Origin: Inhella crocodyli
GTDB lineage: Bacteria > Pseudomonadota > Gammaproteobacteria > Burkholderiales > Burkholderiaceae_C
Length of the DNA: 64,000 nt
Direction of reading: 5' to 3'
NCBI RefSeq assembly: GCF_004004565.1
Contig: NZ_SACM01000002.1
Coordinates: 124,001-188,000 of the forward strand
A program made the translations under genes and the position numbers. Positions 8,917-17,605 of the stretch are shown here, piece after piece. How positions within the stretch are numbered: the first letter of the stretch is position 1; each line of letters starts with the position of its first letter. Below the pieces are notes generated by a model. That model searched no databases. It saw nothing but the letters and a program-made list of their open reading frames with translations, and was not told the DNA's origin.

Positions 8917-9681
8917 ATGTCGCCCGCCGTTCCTCGCCGCCATTTGCTGCTGATGCTGGCCGCGGTCACGGGGCCGCGGGTCGTGCGGGCACAAGCCGCC
9001 ACCACCGACATGCTGCTGCAAGCCGTGATTCTTCGGGCCGGCATGGAGCGCCTGGTGAAGCTCGAGTTGGAGCACCGGGTCTTGAAGCAAGACCGTGCCC
9101 GTCTGGCGGCGGAGAAGGAGCGCCAGCGGTTGCAGCGCGCCATGGAAGCACTGAGCGCCCCAATCAAAGGGCTGACGGGTCGGCGCGAAGCCCAAGTTCA
9201 GCGCGCGGTGTTGGATGCCGGTGATTTGCTGGCCAACCTCGGCCAGCCAGTGGCGGCTTTGGTGGGGGCCAGCGAAGCGCTCGCGGCCCGATTGGGGTTC
9301 GTCACCACGACCCTGTCGGGTGTCGCGACCGATCCTGACCGTGCCACGCTCATCGACCTGTTGGCTCGTGCCAGCGCCACCGCATTGCGCCTTGGCAAAT
9401 TCAACTTTGCCGCCTTGGTTGCCAGCGCGGCCAGCTCCGATGTCAGTGTGTCGGCGCAGCAGGTGTCGGGCGAGTTCCGTGCGGCATTGGAAGCGGTTGC
9501 CGCGCAAAACCTGGATGAGCGCGGCCGTGCTGACCTGAAGCTGGCCCAAAACCAATGGCTGTTGTTGAGCCACGCCTTGGGCCCGACTGGGCTGGCCAAG
9601 TCGCCCGAGCGCCTGGCCGAGGTGGCCACCACCACCGACCGCATTGCCGAGTCGATGCTGGCGCTGGCGCGGCGCGTTTGA
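8917..9681 (+). CDS. Exported PilJ-N-like protein with Tat-type signal
   Basis: 254 aa from the ATG at 8917, which has AGGAG six bases upstream. The N-terminus (PRRHLLLMLAAVTG ... RAQA) looks like a twin-arginine or Sec signal peptide. The mature part is entirely alpha-helical and Ala/Leu-rich. It resembles the PilJ N-terminal ligand-sensing bundle: an initial helix ILRAGMERLVKLEL stands where PilJ-type domains have their QRMLSQRMAK-like segment, and LKLAQNQWLLLSHAL and ATTTDRIAESMLAL match later helices. The key motif is degenerate and there is no membrane or signalling domain, so this is a free periplasmic helical bundle. It converges on glgC with one base between the genes. Confidence 0.6.
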   Translation: MSPAVPRRHLLLMLAAVTGPRVVRAQAATTDMLLQAVILRAGMERLVKLELEHRVLKQDRARLAAEKERQRLQRAMEALSAPIKGLTGRREAQVQRAVLDAGDLLANLGQPVAALVGASEALAARLGFVTTTLSGVATDPDRATLIDLLARASATALRLGKFNFAALVASAASSDVSVSAQQVSGEFRAALEAVAAQNLDERGRADLKLAQNQWLLLSHALGPTGLAKSPERLAEVATTTDRIAESMLALARRV

Positions 9682-9682
9682 A

Positions 9683-10957
9683 TCAGCGAATGAAGTGCAC
9701 GGTCTGCCCGAGCATCTCGGGCGTGACCAGGGTGACGCCCTTCTCGGTGACGTGAAAGCGCTGGCGGTCGGCGTCGGGGTCGACGCCGATCTGCAGGCCG
9801 GGCGGGATGACGCAGCGGCGGTCCACGATGCAGCGTCGCAGCACGGCGCCGCGGCCGATGTCGACCGCGGGCAGGATGACCGAGTCCTCCACCGAGGCGT
9901 AGCTGTGCACGCGCACGCCGTTGAACAGGACCGAGCGGCGCACGCTGGCGCCGCTGACGATGCAGCCGTCGGCCACCATCGCGTCCACGGCTTGGCCGCG
10001 CCGGCCGTCGTCGTTGAACACGAACTTGGCCGGCGGGCTCTGCGGCTGCCAGGTCCAAATGGGCCAGCTGTGGTCGTACAGGTTGAGCTCGGGGGTGACG
10101 GCGACCAGGTCGAGGTTGGCCGCCCAGTAGGCGTCCAGGGTGCCCACGTCGCGCCAGTAGGGGGGCTTGTCCGGTTGGCCCAAGGCGCTGTCGGCCAAGC
10201 GGTGGGCTTGCACGCGATAGCGTTGGACGGCGTGGGGGATGAGGTCCTTGCCGAAGTCGTGGCTGGACTTGGGGTCGTCGGCGTCGCGTAGCAGTTGCTC
10301 GAACAGGAACGCGGCGTTGAACACGTAGATGCCCATGCTGGCCAAGGCCACGTCGGGGCGGCCGGGCATGGGGTCGGGCTGGGCGGGCTTTTCGGTGAAG
10401 CGAATGACGCGTTGGCTGGCGTCCACGGCCATCACGCCAAAGTCGCGGGCCTCGGCCACGGGGACTTCGATGCAGCCCACGGTCATGTCGGCGCCGCTGG
10501 CCGCGTGCTCGGCCAGCATGCGGCTGTAGTCCATGCGGTAGACGTGGTCGCCCGACAGCACCATGACGTACTCGGGGCGCGCGCGCCGGATGACGTCCAG
10601 GTTCTGGAACACGGCGTCGGCCGTGCCGCGGTACCAGCGCTCCTCGTCGATTTGCTGTTGCGCGGGCAGGATCTCGATGAACTCGTGGAAGCGGCCGTCG
10701 AGAAAGCTCCAGGCTTGCTGCAGGTGGCGGATGAGGCTTTGCGCCTTGTACTGCGTGGCCACGCCCACGCGCCGGATGCCGCTGTTGACGCAGTTGCTGA
10801 GCGTGAAGTCGATGATGCGGAACTTGCCGCCGAAGTGCACGGCGGGCTTGGCGCGCCAGTCGGTGAGCTGGTGCAGTCGGCTCCCGCGCCCCCCGGCCAG
10901 CACCATGGCGTAGGTGCTGCGGGTCAGGTGGCTGGTCAGGCGGGCGGACTCGGGCAT
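9683..10957 (-). CDS. glgC: Glucose-1-phosphate adenylyltransferase (ADP-glucose pyrophosphorylase)
   Basis: 424 aa. It makes ADP-glucose from glucose-1-phosphate and ATP, the committed step of bacterial glycogen synthesis, and normally acts as an allosteric homotetramer. The nucleotide-binding start AGGRGSRL (21-28), [15 protein letters not shown] (37-51), WYRGTADAV (108-116) and [10 protein letters not shown] (135-144) are all present. FTEKPAQP and the C-terminal left-handed beta-helix repeats ([15 protein letters not shown]) are typical. No other glg gene is in the window, although a pullulanase lies 7 kb upstream. The upstream TPR gene is transcribed the same way, 67 bases away. Confidence 0.97.
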   Translation of the reverse strand: MPESARLTSHLTRSTYAMVLAGGRGSRLHQLTDWRAKPAVHFGGKFRIIDFTLSNCVNSGIRRVGVATQYKAQSLIRHLQQAWSFLDGRFHEFIEILPAQQQIDEERWYRGTADAVFQNLDVIRRARPEYVMVLSGDHVYRMDYSRMLAEHAASGADMTVGCIEVPVAEARDFGVMAVDASQRVIRFTEKPAQPDPMPGRPDVALASMGIYVFNAAFLFEQLLRDADDPKSSHDFGKDLIPHAVQRYRVQAHRLADSALGQPDKPPYWRDVGTLDAYWAANLDLVAVTPELNLYDHSWPIWTWQPQSPPAKFVFNDDGRRGQAVDAMVADGCIVSGASVRRSVLFNGVRVHSYASVEDSVILPAVDIGRGAVLRRCIVDRRCVIPPGLQIGVDPDADRQRFHVTEKGVTLVTPEMLGQTVHFIR

Positions 10958-11024
10958 CGCGGACTCCTGGCAAACGCAGAAGCCCCAGCGTAGCGCGGCG
11001 CCAGGGCACCGCGCTTGCGGTGGA

Positions 11025-11996
11025 TCAGCCCCCGAGCGTGGACAGGCGCTGGCGGGCGTCGGCCGCGGCCTTCTCGCTCAAGGGGCGGGCCAAGGCCTGC
11101 TGGAACGCGGACACGGCCTTGGCCTTGTCGCCCTTGGCCTGGTAGGCCAGCCCCAAGCGGTAGTGGGCGTTGAGCTTGGGGTTGAGCTGCAGGGCGCGCT
11201 CCATCGAGGCGATGGCTTCGTCGGTGCGCTTCATCTCCAGCAGCACGCGCCCTTGACCGAACCAGGCGGCGGCATGCTGCGGGTCGGCGCTCACCACGCG
11301 CTGGAAGGTTTTCAGGGCGGCGTCCAACTGGGGGGCTTGCAGCTGCGCAAAACCCAGGTTGGCCAGGCTGTCGTTCAGGTCTTCGGCCAGTTCGGCGTCG
11401 CGACCCGGCTGCACCGCGGCCAATTGGGCGGCGGCCTCGGGCAGCTCTTTCTCGTAGAGGTGCACCGCGGCCAGCAGCATCCGGCTGCGCGGGGCGTCGA
11501 TGGCGGCGTAGCTGGTGGCCAATTCGCGCGCTTTGCGCACGCTGCCGCCGGCGATGCCCGGGGCCTGCAGGTAGAACTGCTGCAGGTCCATACGCATCGC
11601 GAAGTGCTTCGGGTCCAGGGCCACGGCCTCGGACAGGTGCTCTTTGATCTTGCCGACCAGCTTCATCGCCTGCGTCATGCCCCCAGAGCTGGCCATGGCG
11701 CCGTACAAGCTGCCCAGCAGGTGCTGGCAGCGGGCCGATTGCGGGCGCGCGGCGACGCAGGCCTCGGCGCGTAGCAGCACCTCGGCGCGCTTGGCCGGGT
11801 CGCCGGCCACGGTGCGGCCCCAGGCCCACAGGGCCAGGTCGTCCTGGGGATTGGCCTGCAGGCGCTGGCGGGCCAAGGCTTCAACGGCGTCGAACTGCCG
11901 TTGCTTGAGCAAGGCGTTGAACTCGGCCTCGGTGGATTGGGCGTGGGCGCCCAGGGCAAGGCACAGCAGGGGCAGCGCGAGGGTCGAGGGCTTCAT
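11025..11996 (-). CDS. Exported tetratricopeptide-repeat protein
   Basis: 323 aa from the ATG at 11996. The upstream frame has no coding character, whereas [21 protein letters not shown] is a clear Sec signal peptide. The rest is helical with TPR units. The best are near the C-terminus, for example [20 protein letters not shown] followed by [20 protein letters not shown]. It is probably a periplasmic scaffold; the partner is unknown. It lies between glgC and an ABC exporter on the same strand, but with gaps of 67 and 134 bases, so operon membership is unclear. Confidence 0.8.
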   Translation of the reverse strand: MKPSTLALPLLCLALGAHAQSTEAEFNALLKQRQFDAVEALARQRLQANPQDDLALWAWGRTVAGDPAKRAEVLLRAEACVAARPQSARCQHLLGSLYGAMASSGGMTQAMKLVGKIKEHLSEAVALDPKHFAMRMDLQQFYLQAPGIAGGSVRKARELATSYAAIDAPRSRMLLAAVHLYEKELPEAAAQLAAVQPGRDAELAEDLNDSLANLGFAQLQAPQLDAALKTFQRVVSADPQHAAAWFGQGRVLLEMKRTDEAIASMERALQLNPKLNAHYRLGLAYQAKGDKAKAVSAFQQALARPLSEKAAADARQRLSTLGG

Positions 11997-12130
11997 GTCG
12001 TCAGCGGCAGGGTGGGGGGACGCTCGCACTGTGCCGGGCCAGCCGCGTCGGCCCGAGCGGCTTGCGACGAAGTCCCAGCGCGGTGGCGCGAACGGGGGCT
12101 GCTGGGGGTGAACTTGCGATCCGCCGTGGG

Positions 12131-13981
12131 TCAGTCGGCCCCGAGGAAGCCGCCGCTCTGGTGCGCCCACAACCGCGCGTAGATGCCGCCTTGGGCGAGC
12201 AACTCAGCATGGGTGCCGGTTTCCACGATGCGGCCTTGGTCCATCACCACCAGGCGGTCCATCGCGGCGATGGTGCTCAAGCGGTGGGCGATGGCGACCA
12301 CGGTTTTGCCCTCCATCAGCTGGTACAGCGACTCTTGGATGGCGGCTTCGACCTCGCTGTCCAAGGCGCTGGTGGCCTCGTCCAGCAGCAGGATGGGCGC
12401 GTCTTTGAGCATGACGCGCGCGATGGCGATGCGTTGGCGTTGGCCGCCGCTGAGCTTGACGCCGCGTTCGCCGACGTGGGCGTCGAGCCCGGTGCGGCCT
12501 TTGGGGTCGCTCAGGCTGGCGATGAACTCGGCGGCGTGGGCGCGCTCGATGGCGCGGCGCAGGTCCTCGTCCGTGGCGTCGGGGCGACCGTAAAGCACGT
12601 TGTCGCGCACCGAGCGATGCAGCAGCGAGGTGTCCTGCGTGACCATGCCGATGTGCTGGCGCAGGCTGTCTTGGGAGACGGTGGCGATGTCCTGCCCATC
12701 GATGGTGATGCGCCCCCCCTCGGCCGGCAGGTCGTACAGGCGCAGCAGCAGGTTGACCAGGGTGCTCTTGCCCGCGCCGCTGCGGCCCACCAGGCCGATC
12801 TTTTCGCCGGGGCGGATGGTGAGGTTCAGGCCGTCGACCACCGGCGGGCGGTCGCCGTAGGCGAAGCGCACGGCCTCGAAGCGCACTTCGCCCCGGGGCA
12901 CTTGCAACGTGGAGGCGCCCGGCGCGTCGGTGACGGACTGGCCTTGGCTCAAGGTGCGAAGCCCATCCTGCACGGTGCCGATGTGCTCGAACAGCGAGGC
13001 CGTCTCCCACATCACCCAGTGGCTGATGCCGTTCAAGCGCATGGCCATGGCGGTGGCGGCGGCCACCCCGCCCACGCCGATGGCCTCGGCGCTCCACAGC
13101 CACAGCGCCAGCACCGCGGTACTGCCCACCAGCAGGGCCGACAGCAGGGTGTTGACCACCTCCACCCCCGTGACCAGGCGCATCTGGCCGTAGGCCGTTT
13201 GCATGAACTCCTGCATGGCCTCCTTGGCGTAGCCGGCCTCGCGCTGGCTGTGCGCGAACAGCTTGACGGTGGCGATGTTGGTGTACGCGTCGGTGATGCG
13301 GCCGGTCATCAGGCTGCGTGCATCGGCCTGGGCCTGCGCGACCTGGCCCAAGCGGGGCACGAAGAAGCGCAGGGCGCTCAGGTACAGCACCAACCACACG
13401 GCGAAGGGCAGCATCAGCCGGGCGTCGAAGCTGGCGACGATGGCCACCAGGGTGCCGAAGTACACGACGACGTAGACCAGGATGTCGGCCACGATCAGCC
13501 AGGTGTCGCGCACGGCCAGCGCCGTTTGCATCACCTTGGTGGCAATGCGGCCGGCGAACTCGTCGCCGAAGAAGGCCAAGCTTTGCTCCAGCATGCGGCG
13601 GTGGAACACCCAGCGCAGGCGCATGGGGAAGTTGCCGAACACGCCTTGGTACTTGGTGAGGGCCTGCCCCAGGGCCAAGACCACGCTGGCCACGAGCACG
13701 GCGCCCAGGGTCCACAGCACGGGCTGCGGCTGTTGCCACAGGGTGGCGGGTTTCTGCGTGCCCAGCCAGTCCACCAGCGAGGCCATCAGGCTGAACAGCA
13801 GCGCCTCCGCCGCCGCGATGCCCGCGGTCAGCAGGGTCACGGCCAAGAGGTGGGGGCGAACGCCTTCGGCGCAGCGCCAGAGGAAGGCGAAGAAGGTGGC
13901 CGGCGGCTGGGTGGGCCGGGCGGTGGGGTAGGGGTCGACCAGGCGCTCGAAGCGGCGGGTCAAGGCAGTCAACAGGGGCAT
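12131..13981 (-). CDS. ABC exporter, fused permease and ATPase
   Basis: 616 aa from the ATG at 13981 ([11 protein letters not shown]). A six-helix type I exporter domain (about 30-340) is followed by a nucleotide-binding domain. This has Walker [10 protein letters not shown] ending near residue 407 (catalytic Lys405), signature LSGGQ (510-514), Walker [13 protein letters not shown] and the H-loop AIAHRLST. The half-transporter layout implies a homodimer or paired half. The substrate cannot be read from sequence; lipid, drug or peptide export are all possible. The next gene upstream on the same strand is a degenerate HD-GYP protein, 40 bases away. Confidence 0.9.
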   Translation of the reverse strand: MPLLTALTRRFERLVDPYPTARPTQPPATFFAFLWRCAEGVRPHLLAVTLLTAGIAAAEALLFSLMASLVDWLGTQKPATLWQQPQPVLWTLGAVLVASVVLALGQALTKYQGVFGNFPMRLRWVFHRRMLEQSLAFFGDEFAGRIATKVMQTALAVRDTWLIVADILVYVVVYFGTLVAIVASFDARLMLPFAVWLVLYLSALRFFVPRLGQVAQAQADARSLMTGRITDAYTNIATVKLFAHSQREAGYAKEAMQEFMQTAYGQMRLVTGVEVVNTLLSALLVGSTAVLALWLWSAEAIGVGGVAAATAMAMRLNGISHWVMWETASLFEHIGTVQDGLRTLSQGQSVTDAPGASTLQVPRGEVRFEAVRFAYGDRPPVVDGLNLTIRPGEKIGLVGRSGAGKSTLVNLLLRLYDLPAEGGRITIDGQDIATVSQDSLRQHIGMVTQDTSLLHRSVRDNVLYGRPDATDEDLRRAIERAHAAEFIASLSDPKGRTGLDAHVGERGVKLSGGQRQRIAIARVMLKDAPILLLDEATSALDSEVEAAIQESLYQLMEGKTVVAIAHRLSTIAAMDRLVVMDQGRIVETGTHAELLAQGGIYARLWAHQSGGFLGAD

Positions 13982-14021
13982 GGGGGGCAGTGTCTCCGCA
14001 CCGCGCGCCCCAGGCCCGCGG

Positions 14022-14948
14022 TCAGCGGGTTTTGAGCACGTCCGTGGGGGTGAACAGGTGGGCCGGGTCGGCGCTGCGGGCCGGCCCCACGACCTTGCGG
14101 TCGCCACTGGCGTCGGTCCCGCTGGCCTGGGGGGCGTCCAGGGCCTGGCCTTCGGCGTCGGTCAGCAGGGCGATCATCGGGCGCAGCGGGTCGCGGGTCC
14201 GCTCGGTCACCATGGCCTGTTCGCCACTGCCCAAGCTCACCAGGCTGCCTGGGGGATAGACCCCCATGGTGGTGACGACCGTGGCGCCAAAGTAGTTGGC
14301 GCTGCGCTGGCGGAAGATCGCCTCGGCGGCCGTGGGGCTGAGCATGGCGGTGCGGCCGGCGCGCGGGCTCATCTTGGCGCAGAAGACGTCGCAGGTGCGC
14401 AGCAAGTCGGCCAACTCGCCGGTGCGGTCCAGGCCGCGCGGGTAGCCCTTGCCGCCGGGTTGCTCGTGGTGCTCGGCCACGGCGGCCAGCCAGGTTTCGT
14501 CGCCCACGCCCAGGCTGCGCAGCAGGCGTTCGCTGTCCAGCGCGTGGTTGCGCATGCGCGTTTGCTGCTCTTCGTTCATGGGGCCGGGCTGCTGCGCCAG
14601 CGTGGTTTGCAGGTCGGTGACGGCAATGTTCATCGTCAGCGCCGCTTGCAGGGCGCACAAGCGCTTGGCTTGCACCCATTCCTTGCGCTGGGCCACCAGC
14701 CACACAACGCTGGCGGTGTGCAGCGAGTGCAGGGCGCCGTAGCGGGTCAGCTTGTCGGGGCTGATGCGCACCACCTCGAACACGCCGAGGTCGGTGTCTT
14801 GGGCCATGAGGGCGTCGACCTGCTGGGCCAACTCGCGCAAGGCCAGGGGGAAATCGGCGGCCGACTGCGGCCAGAGCAGCAGGTGTTCGAGGGCGTCGGC
14901 AAGCTGCTGCCACGCGTGCCAGCGCGACAGGGTGGGGTGGTCGGACAT
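14022..14948 (-). CDS. HD-GYP-like protein with degenerate metal site
   Basis: 308 aa from the ATG at 14948. The C-terminal half is recognisable as an HD-GYP domain by AAVAEHHEQPGGKGYPRG, which corresponds to the HHE..DGxGYP stretch of active c-di-GMP phosphodiesterases. The usual HDIGK motif is missing: the equivalent helix reads ALTMNIAVTDLQ. The first His region is ALHSLHTASVVWL. A binuclear metal centre is therefore unlikely to be complete. The protein may bind c-di-GMP or a partner without cleaving it. It lies upstream of the ABC exporter gene on the same strand. Two active-looking diguanylate cyclases are elsewhere in the window. Confidence 0.75.
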   Translation of the reverse strand: MSDHPTLSRWHAWQQLADALEHLLLWPQSAADFPLALRELAQQVDALMAQDTDLGVFEVVRISPDKLTRYGALHSLHTASVVWLVAQRKEWVQAKRLCALQAALTMNIAVTDLQTTLAQQPGPMNEEQQTRMRNHALDSERLLRSLGVGDETWLAAVAEHHEQPGGKGYPRGLDRTGELADLLRTCDVFCAKMSPRAGRTAMLSPTAAEAIFRQRSANYFGATVVTTMGVYPPGSLVSLGSGEQAMVTERTRDPLRPMIALLTDAEGQALDAPQASGTDASGDRKVVGPARSADPAHLFTPTDVLKTR

Positions 14949-15038
14949 GGGCGGGGCGGGGCGAGCCAGAACAGGCCCAACCATAGGCCGACACCGCCCG
15001 CCTGTCACGGGGCGCAACCCGCCGCCTTGCGACCTTGG

Positions 15039-16049
15039 TCACGCAGCCCGGGTCGCCAAGGCGCGGGTGGCGGCCTGGCGACAGAGCCCGTCGTTCAATC
15101 CCCGGTGGACCCAGTCCCAGGCCGCGTGGGTCAGCTTGATGGCGTGCGCATCAGGGTGGGTTCGGGCCAGGGCCAAGAGCCGGGGCCAGGCCCAGGGGGC
15201 TGGGGGTTCGGGCCAGGTGTCGCGCCCGCCATGCCAGCCGCTGGCCAGGGCGGCCGCAGCCCAGTGCTGGCTGAAGGCGCGCAGGGCGGGCGTGACCTGC
15301 GCCGGGTCCAGGCAGGGGCCCAGCACGGCCATCGCACGGCAGGCCGTGACGGCGTGCAGCAAGGTGAAGTCGCCGCTGGCGGCGTAGGCCGTCAGTGCGG
15401 CCGTCGCCAGGTCCTTCAAGGTCGAACCGCGCAGGCGCAGCGTCGGGGCCCAGCGCTGGAAGCCCGGGTCGTCGGCCCAGGCTTGCATGCGGGTGGCGAT
15501 CCAGGCACGGGGCCAGGGCGTGGGCCGCCGCAAGGCGCCCAAGGCCGACTGCCAGTCGGCCCAGTCCAGCTCGGGCGGGGGCGACGCGGAGGCGGGCGCC
15601 AGAGGCTGGTCGCGCTGGCGCCACCAGGCCAAGGCCAGGGCCAACTCGCCGGCGTGCCCCGACTCCCAGGCGTGGGCGGTGCGGATCAGGCCGTGGAAGG
15701 CCGCGGCCCCGGCGTGGGCCATGCGCTCGGGCAGGCAATCGGCCAACACCGATGGGGCGCCTTCGGCGGCGATGCGTTGGCGCAGTTCGGCCTCGTCGCG
15801 GTCCAGCGCGGGCCATGCCGCGCGCGGCGGCAGGGCCTGGCGCTCGTGCCCGTCGAACGCGGCGAGCTCGGCCGCCGAGGCGCCCAAGGCCGAGAGGGCG
15901 TGGAGGGCCATGGGCCAGTGGCTGGCGTAGGCCGGTCCAGGGCCGGTGTGCGCGGTCTTCGCGTCGACGTACTCGGGCGCGAGCGCCAGCCCGGCGTCGA
16001 GCCATGGGTGCAGCTCGGCCGCTGCCTGGGGGAGGGCGGTCGTGCTCAT
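15039..16049 (-). CDS. Questin-oxidase-like (DUF4243) protein
   Basis: 336 aa from the ATG at 16049. It resembles the questin oxidase/DUF4243 family by SHWPMALHALSALGAS near the N-terminus and AAFHGLIRTAHAWESG in the middle. Fungal members carry out Baeyer-Villiger-type ring opening of anthraquinones without a recognisable cofactor motif; bacterial members are mostly uncharacterised. The start codon overlaps the stop of the upstream VOC gene by four bases (ATGA), so the two form one operon. The promoter region in front of that operon holds a SoxR-type box, suggesting a role in dealing with redox-active or quinone compounds (inference). Confidence 0.7.
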   Translation of the reverse strand: MSTTALPQAAAELHPWLDAGLALAPEYVDAKTAHTGPGPAYASHWPMALHALSALGASAAELAAFDGHERQALPPRAAWPALDRDEAELRQRIAAEGAPSVLADCLPERMAHAGAAAFHGLIRTAHAWESGHAGELALALAWWRQRDQPLAPASASPPPELDWADWQSALGALRRPTPWPRAWIATRMQAWADDPGFQRWAPTLRLRGSTLKDLATAALTAYAASGDFTLLHAVTACRAMAVLGPCLDPAQVTPALRAFSQHWAAAALASGWHGGRDTWPEPPAPWAWPRLLALARTHPDAHAIKLTHAAWDWVHRGLNDGLCRQAATRALATRAA

Positions 16050-16450
16050 GGCCGCAGCGCCGGGGTCGGCCAGGTCAGCTCGAAGGGGTTGCCGTCGGGG
16101 TCGCTGAAGTACATCGACTGCGTCAGGCCGTGGTCCACCACCGCAGGGCGCTGGGGCAAGTGCGCCGCCAAGTGCGCCTGCCAGGCGGGCCAGCCGTCGG
16201 CCGGGATGCCCAGGGCGATGGTGCCGCCCCGGGGCAGGGCCGCGGCGGGCGGGCGTTCGAACAGGGCCAGGTGCAGCACGCCGGCGGGGTCGCTCAGCGT
16301 GAGTGGCCCGCCGTCGGTGGCCCAATGGGCCAGGGCCTCGACGCGCTGCAGGCCCAGCACCTGGGCGTACCAGCGCTCGGCGCGGGGGCGGTCGTTCACG
16401 TGCAGGTGCAGGTGGTCGATGGCGGTGAACGTGGGGACGGGGGCGTTCAT
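16046..16450 (-). CDS. VOC-family (glyoxalase/dioxygenase-like) protein
   Basis: 134 aa. A single vicinal-oxygen-chelate domain built of two beta-alpha-beta-beta-beta modules: IDHLHLHVNDRPRAERWYAQVLG at the start and MYFSDPDGNPFELTWP at the end. Metal-ligand candidates are the first His (DHLHLHV) and the Glu of PFELTWP. Members include glyoxalase I, extradiol dioxygenases and quinone- or antibiotic-binding proteins; the substrate is not evident. The ATG at 16450 is preceded by GGAG at five bases. It is the first gene of a two-gene operon with the questin-oxidase-like gene and is divergent from the SoxR-type regulator. Confidence 0.85.
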   Translation of the reverse strand: MNAPVPTFTAIDHLHLHVNDRPRAERWYAQVLGLQRVEALAHWATDGGPLTLSDPAGVLHLALFERPPAAALPRGGTIALGIPADGWPAWQAHLAAHLPQRPAVVDHGLTQSMYFSDPDGNPFELTWPTPALRP

Positions 16451-16488
16451 GGGAGCTCCGAAAACGAGGAAGTGGCGCTATCGTGCAA

Positions 16489-16506
16489 GTTCAAGTGAAC
16501 TTGAAG
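16489..16506. promoter_or_regulatory. SoxR-box-like operator in the soxR/VOC divergent promoter region
   Basis: GTTCAAGTGAACTTGAAG matches the enterobacterial SoxR site CCTCAAGTTAACTTGAGG at 14 of 18 positions and keeps its dyad. On the minus strand a TTGACT lies against the box exactly where the soxS promoter has its -35 element. A good -10 was not found. It lies 38 bases upstream of the VOC start codon and 11 bases upstream of the soxR start codon. Confidence 0.8.
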
Positions 16507-16517
16507 TCAAGGGCCCC

Positions 16518-17018
16518 ATGCAGACTCCCGACAACAACGGCACGCAGTTACCGCCTGACGCGCACAGCACGGCATCCACCCCGATGCCAATTGGCGAGTT
16601 GGCGCGCCGTTCCGGTGTGGCGGCCAGCGCCCTGCGCTTTTACGAGGACCAAGGCTTGATTCAGGGAAGTCGCAGCGCCAGCGGCCGGCGTCAGTACCCG
16701 CGCGACACGCTGCGGCGGGTGGCCTTCTTGCGAGCCGGCCAAAAAGTGGGCCTGAGCCTGGAGGAGTTGCGACAGGCCTTGGCGGATCTGCCTGCAAACC
16801 GCACCCCGACCAAGGCCGATTGGGAGCGCTTGGCGCGGCACTGGCAAGGCTTGCTCGACGACCGCCTGGCGCTGCTTCAGCGCTTGCGCGATACCTTGGG
16901 CAGCTGCATCGGTTGCGGTTGTTTGTCGCTCAAGGCTTGTGCGCTCTACAACCCGGGCGACGCGGTGGCCGTTCGGGGCCCGGGGGCTCGCCGGCTGATG
17001 GTGGGAGAGCCGCTGTAA
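16518..17018 (+). CDS. soxR: Redox-sensing MerR-family activator SoxR
   Basis: 166 aa. An N-terminal MerR helix-turn-helix (IGELARRSGVAASALRFYEDQGL, about 25-47) and the dimer helix are followed by the Cys cluster CIGCGCLSLKAC, placing Cys130, 133, 135 and 141. This is the C-x2-C-x-C-x5-C pattern that holds the [2Fe-2S] sensor in SoxR. Oxidation of the cluster by redox-cycling compounds turns on target promoters. No soxS gene is present, as is usual outside enterics, where SoxR acts directly on small regulons. The divergent VOC/questin-oxidase-like operon with a box between the genes is the obvious candidate target. Confidence 0.93.
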   Translation: MQTPDNNGTQLPPDAHSTASTPMPIGELARRSGVAASALRFYEDQGLIQGSRSASGRRQYPRDTLRRVAFLRAGQKVGLSLEELRQALADLPANRTPTKADWERLARHWQGLLDDRLALLQRLRDTLGSCIGCGCLSLKACALYNPGDAVAVRGPGARRLMVGEPL

Positions 17019-17068
17019 GGCACACGGGGGAACGCGCGACAGAGGGACTTTCGTCCGAGGAGCGCCTC

Positions 17069-17599
17069 ATGCCCGGGTTCATGTTCAGCCGTCGCCGATG
17101 GGTGGCCCAGGCCTTCAGTGTGGGGGCCGTGTCTTGGGCCTCGGCGGCCTGGTCCGCTACGCCGGCCGTCCCGGCCTTTGTGCTGCGAGGACCCACCCTG
17201 CGCGGTGACCGCTTCGACCTGGCGCGTCAGCGGGGCCGGGTGGTGATGGTGGTGTACTGGTCGACCGACTGCGCGGTGTGCCGGGACAAGCTACCGGAGT
17301 TGCGTCAGAACCTGGCCGGGTGGAGCGACAAGCCGTTCGGCCTGGTGATGGTCAGCCTGGATCGGCGAGAAGACGATTGGCGCCGGTACGAGGCTTTGCA
17401 GGCCATCACGCAAGCCAAGGCGGTGCAGCGCGGCATCGCTTTATGGGCTGGGGCGCCGGGGTTCCAAGACAGCTTGGCCGCTCGGCCACCACAGCTGCCA
17501 TTGACGCTGGTGTTTGGCCCGGATGGGCAAGAGCGGTTGCGCGTTGCAGGGCGCGTGCCTGCCGAGGCCTGGGACGCCGTGGCCGAATGGTTGCCCTGA
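17069..17599 (+). CDS. TlpA-like exported thioredoxin-fold protein
   Basis: 176 aa from the ATG at 17069, with GAGGAG seven bases upstream. The N-terminus (SRRRWVAQAF then a hydrophobic stretch to SAAWSATP) is a likely Tat signal. The mature domain is a TlpA/AhpC-type thioredoxin fold with the redox pair in WSTDCAVCRDKLPEL, Cys68 and Cys71. The cis-Pro loop is probably QLPLTLVFGPDG. It probably acts as a periplasmic disulfide reductase. It lies 50 bases after soxR on the same strand and could be read with it, though it has its own ribosome site. It converges on the S9 peptidase gene, six bases away. Confidence 0.82.
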   Translation: MPGFMFSRRRWVAQAFSVGAVSWASAAWSATPAVPAFVLRGPTLRGDRFDLARQRGRVVMVVYWSTDCAVCRDKLPELRQNLAGWSDKPFGLVMVSLDRREDDWRRYEALQAITQAKAVQRGIALWAGAPGFQDSLAARPPQLPLTLVFGPDGQERLRVAGRVPAEAWDAVAEWLP

Positions 17600-17605
17600 A
17601 AGGGT

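Noticed and set aside
16471-16486. A -10 element for the VOC operon promoter
   Set aside because: The bases at the expected spacing (ACGATA or GATAGC) match the consensus too poorly to call.
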